A DNA stretch of 22,064 nt from assembly GCA_047605265.1 (NCBI GenBank), contig JASGFY010000054.1:1-22064 (forward strand), written 5' to 3'. The notes below the pieces were generated by a model. That model saw only the letters and a program-made list of their open reading frames with translations. It was not told where the DNA came from and did not search any database. Shown piece after piece: positions 7,157 to 14,638 of this stretch. Each line of letters starts with the position of its first letter. The first letter of the stretch is position 1. This DNA is from Solimonas sp047605265 (lineage in GTDB: Bacteria > Pseudomonadota > Gammaproteobacteria > Nevskiales > Nevskiaceae). The position numbers and the translations under genes were made by a program.

Positions 7157-8659
7157 TCAGATATTCGCCGCATGGATCGCCGGCCGCCGCTGCGCCCAGG
7201 GCTGTGCCTGTTCGAGCTGCGCGGCGACGCGGAACAGCAGGCCCTCGCCGCCCGAGGCGGCGCTGAGCTGCACGCCGAGCGGCAGGCCGTCCGCCGTCCA
7301 GTGCAGCGGCACCGACATCGCCGGCGTGCCGGTGAGATTGGCAAGCTGCGTGAACGGCACCCACTTGAGGTTTTCCTGCACCATCTGCTCGACGATGTCG
7401 GTCTTCAGCGCGAGGCCTTCGAGCCGCAGCGCGAGCAGCACGCGCAGCGCGGCTTGCTGCCAGTGCGGCGTGCGGATCTCGCCGATCCTGGCCGGCGGCA
7501 GCGCCAGCGTCGGCGTCAGGTAGAGGTCGTAGCGCTGGTGGAACTCGCCGAGGCGGCGCGCGTATTCGTTCCAGCGCAGGTAGCCTTCGACATAGGCGTT
7601 GGCGGGCGTCGCGCGGCCGAACGCCGCCATCGCCCGCGTGTCGAGCTCGAAGGCTTCGGGGCCGCAGCCGGTGCGGCGGCGCACGTCGTCGTAGGTCGCC
7701 GCGCAAGTCGCGAACCACATGGTGATGAAGTCCTTCGCCAGCTGCATGCCGTCGAGATCGGGCACGGCCTCCTCGACGTGATGGCCGAGCGTCTCGAGCA
7801 GGCGCGCGGCGTTGTGCACGGCCTGGATCGCCTCGGCGTCGACCTTCGTGCCGATCGGCGAGCGCGTCGAATACGCGATCGTCAGCCGGCCGGGACCGCG
7901 GCCGAGTTCTTCGCTGTACGGCCGCTCCGGCGGCGCGATGGTGAACAGCGCGCCGACTTCCGGCCCGTGCGTCGCGTCGAGCATCGCCGCGCTGTCGCGC
8001 ACGCTGCGCGTCAGCACGTGGTCGAGCACCGCGCCGTGCATGCGCTCGACGTAGCGCGGCCCCAGCGGCGTGCGGCCGCGGCCCGGCTTGAAGCCGAACA
8101 GGCCGCAGTGCGCGGCCGGGATGCGGATCGAGCCGCCGCCGTCGTTGGCGCCGGCGATCGGCACGATGCCGGCGGCGACCGCCGCCGCCGCGCCGCCGCT
8201 CGAACCGCCCGGCGTGCGCGCGACGTTCCAGGGATTGCGGCACGCGCCCCAGGCTTGCGGCTCGGTGATGCCCTTGGCGCCGAACTCCGGCACGTTGGTG
8301 CGGCCGAACACGACGACGCCGGCGCGCAGCCAGCGCACGACGATCTCGGCGTGCTCGGCCGGCGCGAAGCGCGGGTCCCGCAGCGCGCGGCTGCCGTACG
8401 AGACCGGCACGCCGGCGTATTCCTGGGAGATGTCCTTGGCGAGGAACGGCAGGCCGGCGAACGGGCCGGTCAGCGCCCCGGCGGCGCGGGCGCGGGCGAT
8501 CTCGTGCATCGGCGTGACGATGGCGTTGAGCTGCGGGTCAAGGCGCCCGGCGATCGAGAGGGCCGTTTCAAGCAGTTCTAGCGGCGTCACCTCGCCGCGC
8601 CGCACCAGTTCGGCGAGCCCGAGTCCGTCGTGGCGTGTGTAGTCGGCGGCGGACAGCAT
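7157..8659 (-). CDS. Amidase-signature family hydrolase
   Basis: This 500-aa protein has the full amidase-signature Ser-cisSer-Lys triad. Lys75 lies in LPFLAKDIS, Ser153/154 in TPGGSSGGAAAAVAAG, and Ser177 in DGGGSIRIPA, followed by CGLFGFKPGRGRTPLGP. It should hydrolyse a carboxamide; candidates are aryl or short-chain amides, peptide amides or nylon-oligomer-like substrates. It has no GatB/GatC neighbours, so a GatA role in tRNA amidation is unlikely. There is no signal peptide, so it is likely cytoplasmic. I chose ATG 8659 because GGAG (8666-8669) lies 6 nt upstream. An ATG 11 codons earlier (8692) lacks a site. The substrate cannot be assigned from sequence. Confidence 0.92.
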   Translation of the reverse strand: MLSAADYTRHDGLGLAELVRRGEVTPLELLETALSIAGRLDPQLNAIVTPMHEIARARAAGALTGPFAGLPFLAKDISQEYAGVPVSYGSRALRDPRFAPAEHAEIVVRWLRAGVVVFGRTNVPEFGAKGITEPQAWGACRNPWNVARTPGGSSGGAAAAVAAGIVPIAGANDGGGSIRIPAAHCGLFGFKPGRGRTPLGPRYVERMHGAVLDHVLTRSVRDSAAMLDATHGPEVGALFTIAPPERPYSEELGRGPGRLTIAYSTRSPIGTKVDAEAIQAVHNAARLLETLGHHVEEAVPDLDGMQLAKDFITMWFATCAATYDDVRRRTGCGPEAFELDTRAMAAFGRATPANAYVEGYLRWNEYARRLGEFHQRYDLYLTPTLALPPARIGEIRTPHWQQAALRVLLALRLEGLALKTDIVEQMVQENLKWVPFTQLANLTGTPAMSVPLHWTADGLPLGVQLSAASGGEGLLFRVAAQLEQAQPWAQRRPAIHAANI

Positions 8660-8720
8660 GATCGTCTCCGGAAATGAGGTGCGGCGGAGCATAGCGCAGC
8701 GCCGCGCGCGCGCCGGCGGC

Positions 8721-9074
8721 TCAGGAACGGAAGACGAAGTAGACCGCGCCCGCCATGCACAGCGCCGCCCAGAGATAGTCCAGCTTCACCGGCTGCTGCA
8801 TGTACAGCACCGCGAAGGGCACGAACACGCTGAGCGTGATGACCTCCTGCAGGATCTTCAGCTGCGGCAGGCTCAGCGTCGTGTAGCCGATGCGGTTGGC
8901 CGGCACCTGGATCATGTACTCGAAGAAGGCGATACCCCACGAGATCAGCGCCGCGACGTACCAGGCCTTGCCGCGCAGGTCCTTGAGGTGCGCGTACCAG
9001 GCCACGGTCATGAAGACGTTCGACAGCACGAGCAGCGCGGCGGCCTGCGCCGCGGCGGAGAAATTGATCGGCAT
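8721..9074 (-). CDS. DUF486 (DMT-superfamily-like) small membrane protein
   Basis: The 117-aa protein has four predicted membrane helices, about residues 7-28, 39-58, 72-94 and 100-115. Conserved DUF486 features are FMTVAWYAHLKDL near the first helix, ISWGIAFFEYMIQVPANRIG in the second, and LKILQEVITL before the third. This is the full usual length of the family. Proteins of this kind look like half of a drug/metabolite transporter and may work as dimers, but no substrate is established. The start at 9074 has only a weak GGAA upstream. It follows the EipA-like gene after about 70 bp and precedes the amidase by 61 bp, all minus strand, so co-transcription is possible. Confidence 0.88.
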   Translation of the reverse strand: MPINFSAAAQAAALLVLSNVFMTVAWYAHLKDLRGKAWYVAALISWGIAFFEYMIQVPANRIGYTTLSLPQLKILQEVITLSVFVPFAVLYMQQPVKLDYLWAALCMAGAVYFVFRS

Positions 9075-9145
9075 GGGCGGGTTCCGGAACGGCCGGCAGC
9101 GAACCGCAGAAGCTAACCGTGGATTTCGCGGATAAGGAAACGCCT

Positions 9146-9805
9146 TTACAGCGGCACCACCGACGCCTCGCGCGTGTAGTGGACGTAGCCGAGGCTGGCG
9201 CCGGCGCGCAGGCCGACCCCGGTGCGGATCGGCGCGAGCACGATGTCGCCGCTCTTCTGGTAGTTCACGCCGACGCCGGCGACGACGTAGAGGCTGCCGT
9301 CGACGGCCGGGAAGCGCTGGAACAGCTGGGTCGACGAGCGCAGGTTGTAGACCAGCGTGAAGACCTTGGACGCGTTGCCGCCGAAGTCCCAGCCGACCGA
9401 CGGACCCTGCCAGTAGACCTTCTGGCTTTCGCCGCCCTTGAACTGCAGCGTGCCCTTGCCGTAGCGCAGGCCGACGACGATGGCGCCGCCGCCCTCGTTG
9501 CCGTAGATGTAGGCGTTCGGCCGGCCGTAATCGGAGAACGTGCGCTCGATCGCCTTGGCGAGCCCTTCGCTGGTCGAGCCGAAGAACTTCGACGCCGCCT
9601 GCGTCACTTCGTCGGCGCTGTAGGTATGCGCTTCGTCGGACGGCGGCGGCGGCGCGCCTTCTTCGACGGCCGGGGCCCGGATGTCGCCTTTGGCCGGCGT
9701 CGGTCCGTCGCTCTGGCCGGTTGCCGGCTGCACCGCCAGCAGGCCCGCGGCGAGCGCCAGCGCGCAGCCCGCACCGGCGCGCCAGGTCTTTTGTTGCTTG
9801 GTCAT
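9146..9805 (-). CDS. EipA-like DUF1134 secreted envelope protein
   Basis: The 219-aa precursor has an N-terminal signal peptide: positive TKQQKTWR, then a hydrophobic GCALALAAGLLAVQPA core, with cleavage probable near residue 30. After a Pro/Ala/Glu-rich linker comes the DUF1134 domain: YSADEVTQAASKFFG, RPNAYIYGNE, KVYWQGPSVGWDFGGNAS, KVFTLVYNL, GVGVNYQKSGDIVLAPIR and GVGLRAGASLGY. The family includes EipA of Brucella, a periplasmic protein needed for envelope integrity. A comparable role is inferred here. The start ATG 9805 has AGGAG 8 nt upstream (9814-9818), and this start also gives a sensible signal peptide, unlike the longer frame from 9847. Confidence 0.88.
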   Translation of the reverse strand: MTKQQKTWRAGAGCALALAAGLLAVQPATGQSDGPTPAKGDIRAPAVEEGAPPPPSDEAHTYSADEVTQAASKFFGSTSEGLAKAIERTFSDYGRPNAYIYGNEGGGAIVVGLRYGKGTLQFKGGESQKVYWQGPSVGWDFGGNASKVFTLVYNLRSSTQLFQRFPAVDGSLYVVAGVGVNYQKSGDIVLAPIRTGVGLRAGASLGYVHYTREASVVPL

Positions 9806-9890
9806 GTCAGCCACTCCTGATGGTACGAATGGCGCGAACTTCGCCACGAAGGCTCTGAATCGCGACTGAACTTTTACGGCGGCCCTTCAT

Positions 9891-9918
9891 CGTCATTCCC
9901 GCGAAGGCCGGAATGACG
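9891..9918. repeat. CGTCATTCC inverted repeat downstream of terB-like gene
   Basis: The arms CGTCATTCC (9891-9899) and GGAATGACG (9910-9918) are separated by a 10-nt loop. The sequence has the build of the common CGTCATTCCCGCG...CGGGAATGACG intergenic repeat seen in many bacterial genomes. It begins 3 bases after the stop codon of the TerB-like gene in its reading direction, so it would form a 3'-end stem-loop of that mRNA. There is no T-tract, so it is more likely an mRNA 3'-end stabiliser or repeat than a strong terminator. Confidence 0.75.
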
Positions 9919-9920
9919 GT

Positions 9921-10352
9921 CTATCCGCCGGCGGCGATGCGCGCGCGCACGAAATCGGCATGCGGCACGAACAGCAGATCGGCGAGCTGGCGGATCAGGC
10001 CCTCCTCGCGCGGTTCGACGCGGCCATCGGCGAGTGCGACCTGCCATAGCCAGCCGAGCAACTCGCGCTTGCCGTCCGCGTCGAGTTCGTCATTGAGCGC
10101 AGCGACGAACTCATGCAGCGACACCGCCGCGCCGGCGCTGTCGAGCGCGCGCGCGATCAGCGCGTCGGTCTGCGCCGCATCGAGCCCGAACGAGCGGCCG
10201 AGCTGCGCGCGGATCAGCTGCAGCTCTTCCGGGCTGCGCTCGAAATCGGCGCGCGCGGTTTCCAGCAGCAGCACGGCCATCGCCAGGTGGCGGTCGACCG
10301 ACGCTTTCGGCGGCGGCGCGAACGCCGTGCTCAGTTTCTGCAACAGGCTCAT
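9921..10352 (-). CDS. TerB-like domain protein
   Basis: The 143-aa protein is all-helical with acidic clusters typical of the TerB fold (PF05099): MAVLLLETARADFERSPEE (about residues 25-43) in the first repeat and WQVALADGRVEPREEGLIR in the second. In this family the paired Asp/Glu residues bind divalent metal. The protein is named for tellurite resistance, but single TerB proteins outside a ter operon have no known single role, so resistance should not be assumed. There is no signal peptide. The start at 10352 has only a GGGG run upstream. It ends with TAG right next to the CGTCATTCC stem-loop, and lies 17 bp after the beta-barrel gene, so the two may be co-transcribed. Confidence 0.85.
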   Translation of the reverse strand: MSLLQKLSTAFAPPPKASVDRHLAMAVLLLETARADFERSPEELQLIRAQLGRSFGLDAAQTDALIARALDSAGAAVSLHEFVAALNDELDADGKRELLGWLWQVALADGRVEPREEGLIRQLADLLFVPHADFVRARIAAGG

Positions 10353-10369
10353 CGTGCCCCGTCATTCCT

Positions 10370-11104
10370 TCAGAACGAAAATCCCGCGCGGAGGCTATAG
10401 ACACTATTGTCGCCCGAATGTTCGTATTCGGGCGTCAGATCGAGAAAGCCCAGCGCGATGCGCGCACCGACGAAGAGGCGCGCCACGTCGACATCCTCGT
10501 CGACCAGCCCGTCGCTGGCCTTGGTCTCGGCGCTCGGCTTGGCCGTCGACGACACGTAGCCGGCGCCGATGTACGGCGTCAGGAACGCGAAGCCCTTCGA
10601 CAGCACGACGTCGGCGCCCCAGGCCGAGTAGTCGAAGTCGTCGACGCCGCTCGTCCTGGTGTAGTTGGCCTCGATCGCCAGCGCCGGCGTCGCCGTGCCG
10701 CCTTCGAGGATCGCGTAGCGCAGCTGCGCGCCGTAGGCCGCCGCGCCGCCGGCGTCCGGAATGGCGGCGTAGAACGCGCCGACGTCGAGCCCCAGCGGCA
10801 GGCCCTTGCTGACGACGCCGCCGACCATGCCGAGCGCATCGACGTCGTCGCCGGTCAGCGTGCGCCAGGCATCCTTGTGCGCGGTCGGCGCGTAGCTGCC
10901 GATCGCCGCGATGCCGAAGCCGAGCACGCCGCCCGGCTCGGCCGGACCGAGCATCTTGTAATCGATGGCCGCGGTGATGTCCTTCGCCGCCTCATGAAAA
11001 GCGCTGCGGCAGTCAGCGGTCTGCGAGCAGTTGATGCTGAGGTCGCCGGCGTATGCCGCCGAAGCGGCCAGGGACAGCAGAGCGGTGACGATGAGATGGC
11101 GCAT
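10370..11104 (-). CDS. Outer-membrane beta-barrel protein of unknown function
   Basis: The 244-aa precursor starts with the signal peptide MRHLIVTALLSLAASAAYA, with likely cleavage before GDLS. The mature part has two cysteines close to the N-terminus (INCSQTADCR) that may form a disulfide. It then alternates short amphipathic strands and turns, such as GLDVGAFYAAI, ALAIEANYTR, FAFLTPYIGAGYVSS, ARIALGFLDLTPEY and VYSLRAGFSF. It ends in Phe, the usual BAM-dependent C-terminal residue, so an 8-10 strand outer-membrane barrel is likely. The start ATG 11104 has AAGGAG 8 nt upstream (11113-11118). The longer frame from 11152 would bury the signal peptide. I cannot name the family or ligand. Confidence 0.8.
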   Translation of the reverse strand: MRHLIVTALLSLAASAAYAGDLSINCSQTADCRSAFHEAAKDITAAIDYKMLGPAEPGGVLGFGIAAIGSYAPTAHKDAWRTLTGDDVDALGMVGGVVSKGLPLGLDVGAFYAAIPDAGGAAAYGAQLRYAILEGGTATPALAIEANYTRTSGVDDFDYSAWGADVVLSKGFAFLTPYIGAGYVSSTAKPSAETKASDGLVDEDVDVARLFVGARIALGFLDLTPEYEHSGDNSVYSLRAGFSF

Positions 11105-11179
11105 GGCGGGCACTCCTTGTACCGGGATCGAGTCCTTGAAAAGCGGCGGCAAGGATAGCGCAGCGCCGCCCGGCCGCGG

Positions 11180-11851
11180 TCAGCCCGGTGCCCCGACGTG
11201 TTCCCGCACGAACGGCAGGACGACCTCGCTCAGTTCCGCGAGCTTGTTGTGGAAAAAATGGCCGACGCGGTCGAGCGTGACCAGCTGCGGCGGCGGATCG
11301 TAGGTCTTCAGCGCAATCACGGTCTCCTCGTACGGGACCACCTCGTCATCGCGGCCATGCACCACCAGCCACGGACACGGCGGTCGCGGCGGCGGCGGCG
11401 CATCGCCGAAATACTTCGCGAACGGCGGGGCGATGCTGACCTGCGCCGTCGGCCGGACGCGCGCCGCAGCGGCGACGCTGACCCAGGCGCCGAACGAAAA
11501 GCCGGCCAGCAGCAGCGGGCCGCGCGGCAGCCGCTCGCGCAGCCAGCCGGCGAGGAACACGGTGTCGTCGGTTTCGCCCCGCCCTTCGTCGTGCCGGCCC
11601 TCGCTGCGGCCGACGCCGCGGAAGTTGAAGCGCAGGGCGTAGAGCCCGGCCTTCTGCGCGCAGCTCGCCAGCGTGTACGTCACCTTGTTGCCGAGCGCGC
11701 CGCCAAACAGCGGATGCGGGTGGCAGACGACGGCGAAGCCGCTGTCGGCGGCTGGCGCCGCCGGCGCGTTGATCTGCACTTCGAGACGGCCGGCCGGGCC
11801 GTCGAGCAGCAGGGTCTGGGTCTGGCCGGCGGCCGGCAGCGCGTCGCTCAT
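11180..11851 (-). CDS. Alpha/beta hydrolase (COG2945 type)
   Basis: The 223-aa protein is a small alpha/beta hydrolase. Visible parts are VVCHPHPLFGGALGNK (42-57), which is diagnostic for the COG2945 group; LRFNFRGVGRSEG (73-85); and the nucleophile elbow AGFSFGAW with Ser119. The acid Asp169 lies in VVHGRDDEVVP and His198 in RVGHFFHNKL. The full Ser-Asp-His triad is present, so it should be active as an esterase or related hydrolase. The natural substrate is not known for this group. The start ATG 11851 fits the family start, although no clear Shine-Dalgarno is seen. The frame can be extended to 11968, but that would overlap the divergent HTTM gene's start. It diverges from the HTTM-DCC gene across 115 bp. 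Confidence 0.9.
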   Translation of the reverse strand: MSDALPAAGQTQTLLLDGPAGRLEVQINAPAAPAADSGFAVVCHPHPLFGGALGNKVTYTLASCAQKAGLYALRFNFRGVGRSEGRHDEGRGETDDTVFLAGWLRERLPRGPLLLAGFSFGAWVSVAAAARVRPTAQVSIAPPFAKYFGDAPPPPRPPCPWLVVHGRDDEVVPYEETVIALKTYDPPPQLVTLDRVGHFFHNKLAELSEVVLPFVREHVGAPG

Positions 11852-11966
11852 GTCGGGGCGGAGGTTGGTGCGAAGTGCGGGGAAGGCCGCCATTCTGCCC
11901 GAGACCCGCGCGGCGGTGTGCCGCGGCTCTTGCGGCATCCAGGCCGACCGTTCAGCATCGCGGGCC

Positions 11967-13802
11967 ATGAAGAACGATGCCGATCTGACGTCGCGCTACC
12001 CTCGCCTCGCCGAAATGATCGGCATCGATCTGCGCTCGCTGGCGCTGTTCCGCGTCGCGATCGGCCTGCTGCTGCTGTGGTGCACGCTCAGCGCGTTCGG
12101 CGATCTCGATGCCTTCTGGACCGATGCCGGCGTGATGCCGCGCGGCTGGATGATCGACTCGGACAGCCGCTGGCGGCTGTCGCTGTATCTGGTCAACGGC
12201 CAGCGCTGGTTCGTCGCCGCGCTGCTGCTGATCCAGGCCGGCGGCGCGCTGATGTTCGCGCTCGGCTGGCGCATGCGCGCGGCGTCGATCCTGTCGTTCG
12301 TGCTGTGGGGCTCGTTCGTCAGCCGCGATCCGATGGTGCTGACCGGCGGCGATCTGCTGCTGTGCTGCCTGCTGTTCTGGTCCCTGTTCCTGCCGCTCGC
12401 CGCGCGCCATTCGGTCGACGCGGCGCTGGCGACCAACGCGCCGCCCGAGAAGAACCTGCATCTGTCGTGGGCCACGCTGGGTCTGCTGCTGCAAGTCATG
12501 TCGGTCTACTTCTTCAGCGCCGTGCTGCAGTCCGGGCGCGAATGGTGGCCGGATTTCACGGCCGTCTACTACGCGCTGATGCTCGACCGCCTCGTGCTGC
12601 CGCCAGGCCGCTGGCTGCTGGATTTCCCGGGGCTGATGCAGGCACTGTCGGCGTTCGTCTACGTCCTCGAACTCGCCGGGCCGATCGTGATCTTCACGCC
12701 GTGGCTGCTGCGGCCGGTGCGCTTCGCGCTGTTGCTGCTGTTCGCGCTGCTGCAGATCGGCGTGCTGCTGTGTCTGCGGGCCGGCCCTTTCCCGTTCGTC
12801 AGCCTCGCCGCGCTGACCGTCTTCGCCGGCGGCTGGCTGTGGGACGCGATCGCGCGGCGCCGCACGCGCGCGCAGACCGGCACCCTGCGGATTTACTACG
12901 ACCGCGACTGCGGCTTCTGCCTGAAGTCGGTGCTGCTGCTGCGCCAGATCCTGCTGCTGCCCGACGCACGCGTCGTGCCGGCCCAGGACACGGCGCGCAC
13001 GCGCACGCTGATGGAGGCGAACCGCTCCTGGATCGTCATCGACCAGGACGAGCAGGCCTATCTGAAATGGCCGGCGCTGGCCATCCTGCTGCGCCGTTCG
13101 CCGCTGTCCGGCTGGCTGTCGCCGCTGTGGCGCCTGCCGGTGCTGGTCGCGCCGGGCGACGCGGCCTGCCGCTTCGCCGCGCGCCACCGCGGCGTCCTCG
13201 ACCGGCTCGGCGCGCGCCTGCTGCCGCAGCGTCGGACTGCGTTCGTCGTCGCACCGTTCTGGGACCGCGTGGCCGGCGTGTTCGCCGCGCTGGTGCTGAT
13301 CTGGAACCTGCACACGATCCATCTGCTGCCGGACGCCGGCTACCGCGCGCTGGCGCCGGCGTTCCGTGTGCTGCGCATCGACCAGCAGTGGAACCTGTTC
13401 GCGCCGTCTCCGCCGAAGGACGACGGCTGGTGGGTGTTCCCGGCGCGTCTGGCCGACGGTCACGAGGTCGATCTGCTGCATCCGCGGCACGGCGCGCCCG
13501 ACTACGGCAAGCCGGAGAATGACGCGCTCGACCAGGAAAACGTCCGCTGGCTGACGTACCGCAGCCGGCTTTGGGAGAAGGACGACGCCGGACAGCGCCG
13601 CGGGTATGGGCAATACCTGTGCCGGCAATGGAACGACGGCCTCGGCGACTCGCCTCAGGATCGCGCACGGCGCCTGATGACGTTCAAGATGGTCTACATG
13701 CTCGAACGCACGCCGCCGCCGGGCCAGACGCCGACCGTCGAGCAGGAGGTCGTCTGGCGCCACGAGTGCTATCCGGACGAGACGAAGGGACAGACTCCTT
13801 GA
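11967..13802 (+). CDS. HTTM-DCC fusion membrane protein
   Basis: The 611-aa protein has three parts. Residues about 20-300 are an HTTM domain: FRVAIGLLLL, then FWTDAGVMPRGWM, helices near 82-100, 106-118, 128-145, 166-188, 225-245, 251-272 and 276-293. HTTM is the membrane part related to vitamin K-dependent gamma-carboxylase. Residues about 306-410 are a DCC/DUF393 thioredoxin-like domain with IYYDRDCGFCLKS (Cys315 and Cys318). Then a further helix (VFAALVLIWNLHTIHLL) and a soluble tail start with QQWNLFAPSPPKDDGWWV. The fusion suggests a membrane-bound redox or oxidation activity, but no reaction is proven. Start ATG 11967 has no good Shine-Dalgarno. Its TGA overlaps the tatD TTG by two bases. 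Confidence 0.88.
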   Translation: MKNDADLTSRYPRLAEMIGIDLRSLALFRVAIGLLLLWCTLSAFGDLDAFWTDAGVMPRGWMIDSDSRWRLSLYLVNGQRWFVAALLLIQAGGALMFALGWRMRAASILSFVLWGSFVSRDPMVLTGGDLLLCCLLFWSLFLPLAARHSVDAALATNAPPEKNLHLSWATLGLLLQVMSVYFFSAVLQSGREWWPDFTAVYYALMLDRLVLPPGRWLLDFPGLMQALSAFVYVLELAGPIVIFTPWLLRPVRFALLLLFALLQIGVLLCLRAGPFPFVSLAALTVFAGGWLWDAIARRRTRAQTGTLRIYYDRDCGFCLKSVLLLRQILLLPDARVVPAQDTARTRTLMEANRSWIVIDQDEQAYLKWPALAILLRRSPLSGWLSPLWRLPVLVAPGDAACRFAARHRGVLDRLGARLLPQRRTAFVVAPFWDRVAGVFAALVLIWNLHTIHLLPDAGYRALAPAFRVLRIDQQWNLFAPSPPKDDGWWVFPARLADGHEVDLLHPRHGAPDYGKPENDALDQENVRWLTYRSRLWEKDDAGQRRGYGQYLCRQWNDGLGDSPQDRARRLMTFKMVYMLERTPPPGQTPTVEQEVVWRHECYPDETKGQTP

Positions 13803-14632
13803 GCGCCGCGCCGCCCGCCGCCGGTCTCGAACTCATCGACATCGGCGCCAATCTCGCGCACGAAAGCTTTCACGCCGACTTCGACGCGATGCTCGCCCGG
13901 GCAGGCGCGGCCGGCGTCACGCAGATCGTCGTCACCGGCAGCTCGCTCGACAGCGCGGCGCAGGCCGTCGAACTGTCGCGCCGCCATCCGGGATTCCTGT
14001 ACGCGACGGCCGGCCTGCACCCGCATCACGCCTCGGAATGGAACGACGAGGTCGCCGAACGGTTCCACGCCCTCGCGCAGCAGCCGGAAGTGGTCTCACT
14101 CGGCGAATGCGGGCTCGACTATTTCCGCGACTTCTCGGCGCGCGACGCGCAGCGCAAGGCCTTCGCGGCGCAGCTCGCGCTCGCGGCCGACGCCGGCAAG
14201 CCGCTGTTCCTGCATCAACGCGACGCGCACGCCGATTTCCTGGCGATGCTGAGAGCGCATCGCGCGCAGCTCGGGGCCGTGGTCGTGCACTGCTTCACCG
14301 ACACGCGCGACGCCTTGCACGACTATCTCGCGCTCGACTGCCACATCGGCATCACCGGCTGGATCTGCGACGAGCGGCGCGGCGCGCATCTGCTCGACGC
14401 GGTGCGTGACATTCCGGACGACCGCCTGCTGATCGAGACCGATGCCCCGTACCTGCTGCCGCACAACGCGCCGAAGGAGCTGACGCGGCCGCTGCACCGG
14501 CGCAACGAACCGGCGTTGCTGCCTTGGGTCGTGCAGAAGCTCGCCGCCGCGCGCGGCCAGACGCCGACGCGGATCGCGCAGCTCAGCGCCGCGAACGCGC
14601 GCCGCTTCTTCGGCCTGCGCGCGCCGGCCTGA
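13799..14632 (+). CDS. tatD: TatD-type metal-dependent 3'-5' exonuclease
   Basis: The 277-aa protein follows E. coli TatD closely across its whole length: IDIGANLAHESF (13-24), TAGLHPHHASEW, VVSLGECGLDYFRDFS, HQRDAHADF, VVHCFTDTRDA, GITGWICDERRG, LLIETDAPYLLP and RRNEPALLP. Metal-site residues visible are Glu103, His139, His164 and Asp215. Like E. coli TatD it has a DIGANL start in place of the HxH found in YcfH/YjjV, which favours TatD over its paralogues. The enzyme degrades single-stranded DNA or RNA 3'-5' and has been linked to DNA repair after oxidation. The start is TTG at 13799, with AAGGGA 8 nt upstream (13785-13790). The TTGA overlap with the HTTM-DCC stop suggests translational coupling. 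There are no tatABC genes here. Confidence 0.93.
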   Translation: MSAAPPAAGLELIDIGANLAHESFHADFDAMLARAGAAGVTQIVVTGSSLDSAAQAVELSRRHPGFLYATAGLHPHHASEWNDEVAERFHALAQQPEVVSLGECGLDYFRDFSARDAQRKAFAAQLALAADAGKPLFLHQRDAHADFLAMLRAHRAQLGAVVVHCFTDTRDALHDYLALDCHIGITGWICDERRGAHLLDAVRDIPDDRLLIETDAPYLLPHNAPKELTRPLHRRNEPALLPWVVQKLAAARGQTPTRIAQLSAANARRFFGLRAPA

Positions 14633-14638
14633 ACGCCT

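Noticed and set aside
6995..8581. Plus-strand open frame of 528 codons
   Set aside because: It is antisense to the amidase gene, whose catalytic triad is intact. The frame is Arg/Ala/Val-rich.
7157..8659. GatA subunit of glutamyl-tRNA amidotransferase
   Set aside because: The amidase signature is shared, but no gatB or gatC gene lies nearby and the triad region fits stand-alone amidases equally well.
9921..10352. Tellurite-resistance operon
   Set aside because: Only a single TerB-like domain is present, without terC, terD or other ter genes.
11952..13763. Minus-strand open frame of 603 codons
   Set aside because: It is the complement of the HTTM-DCC gene, rich in Gln, Arg and Ala, with no domain. 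The plus strand holds clear HTTM and DCC motifs.
13799..14632. Twin-arginine transport role for tatD
   Set aside because: No tatA, tatB or tatC gene is present. TatD is a nuclease and is not required for Tat export.
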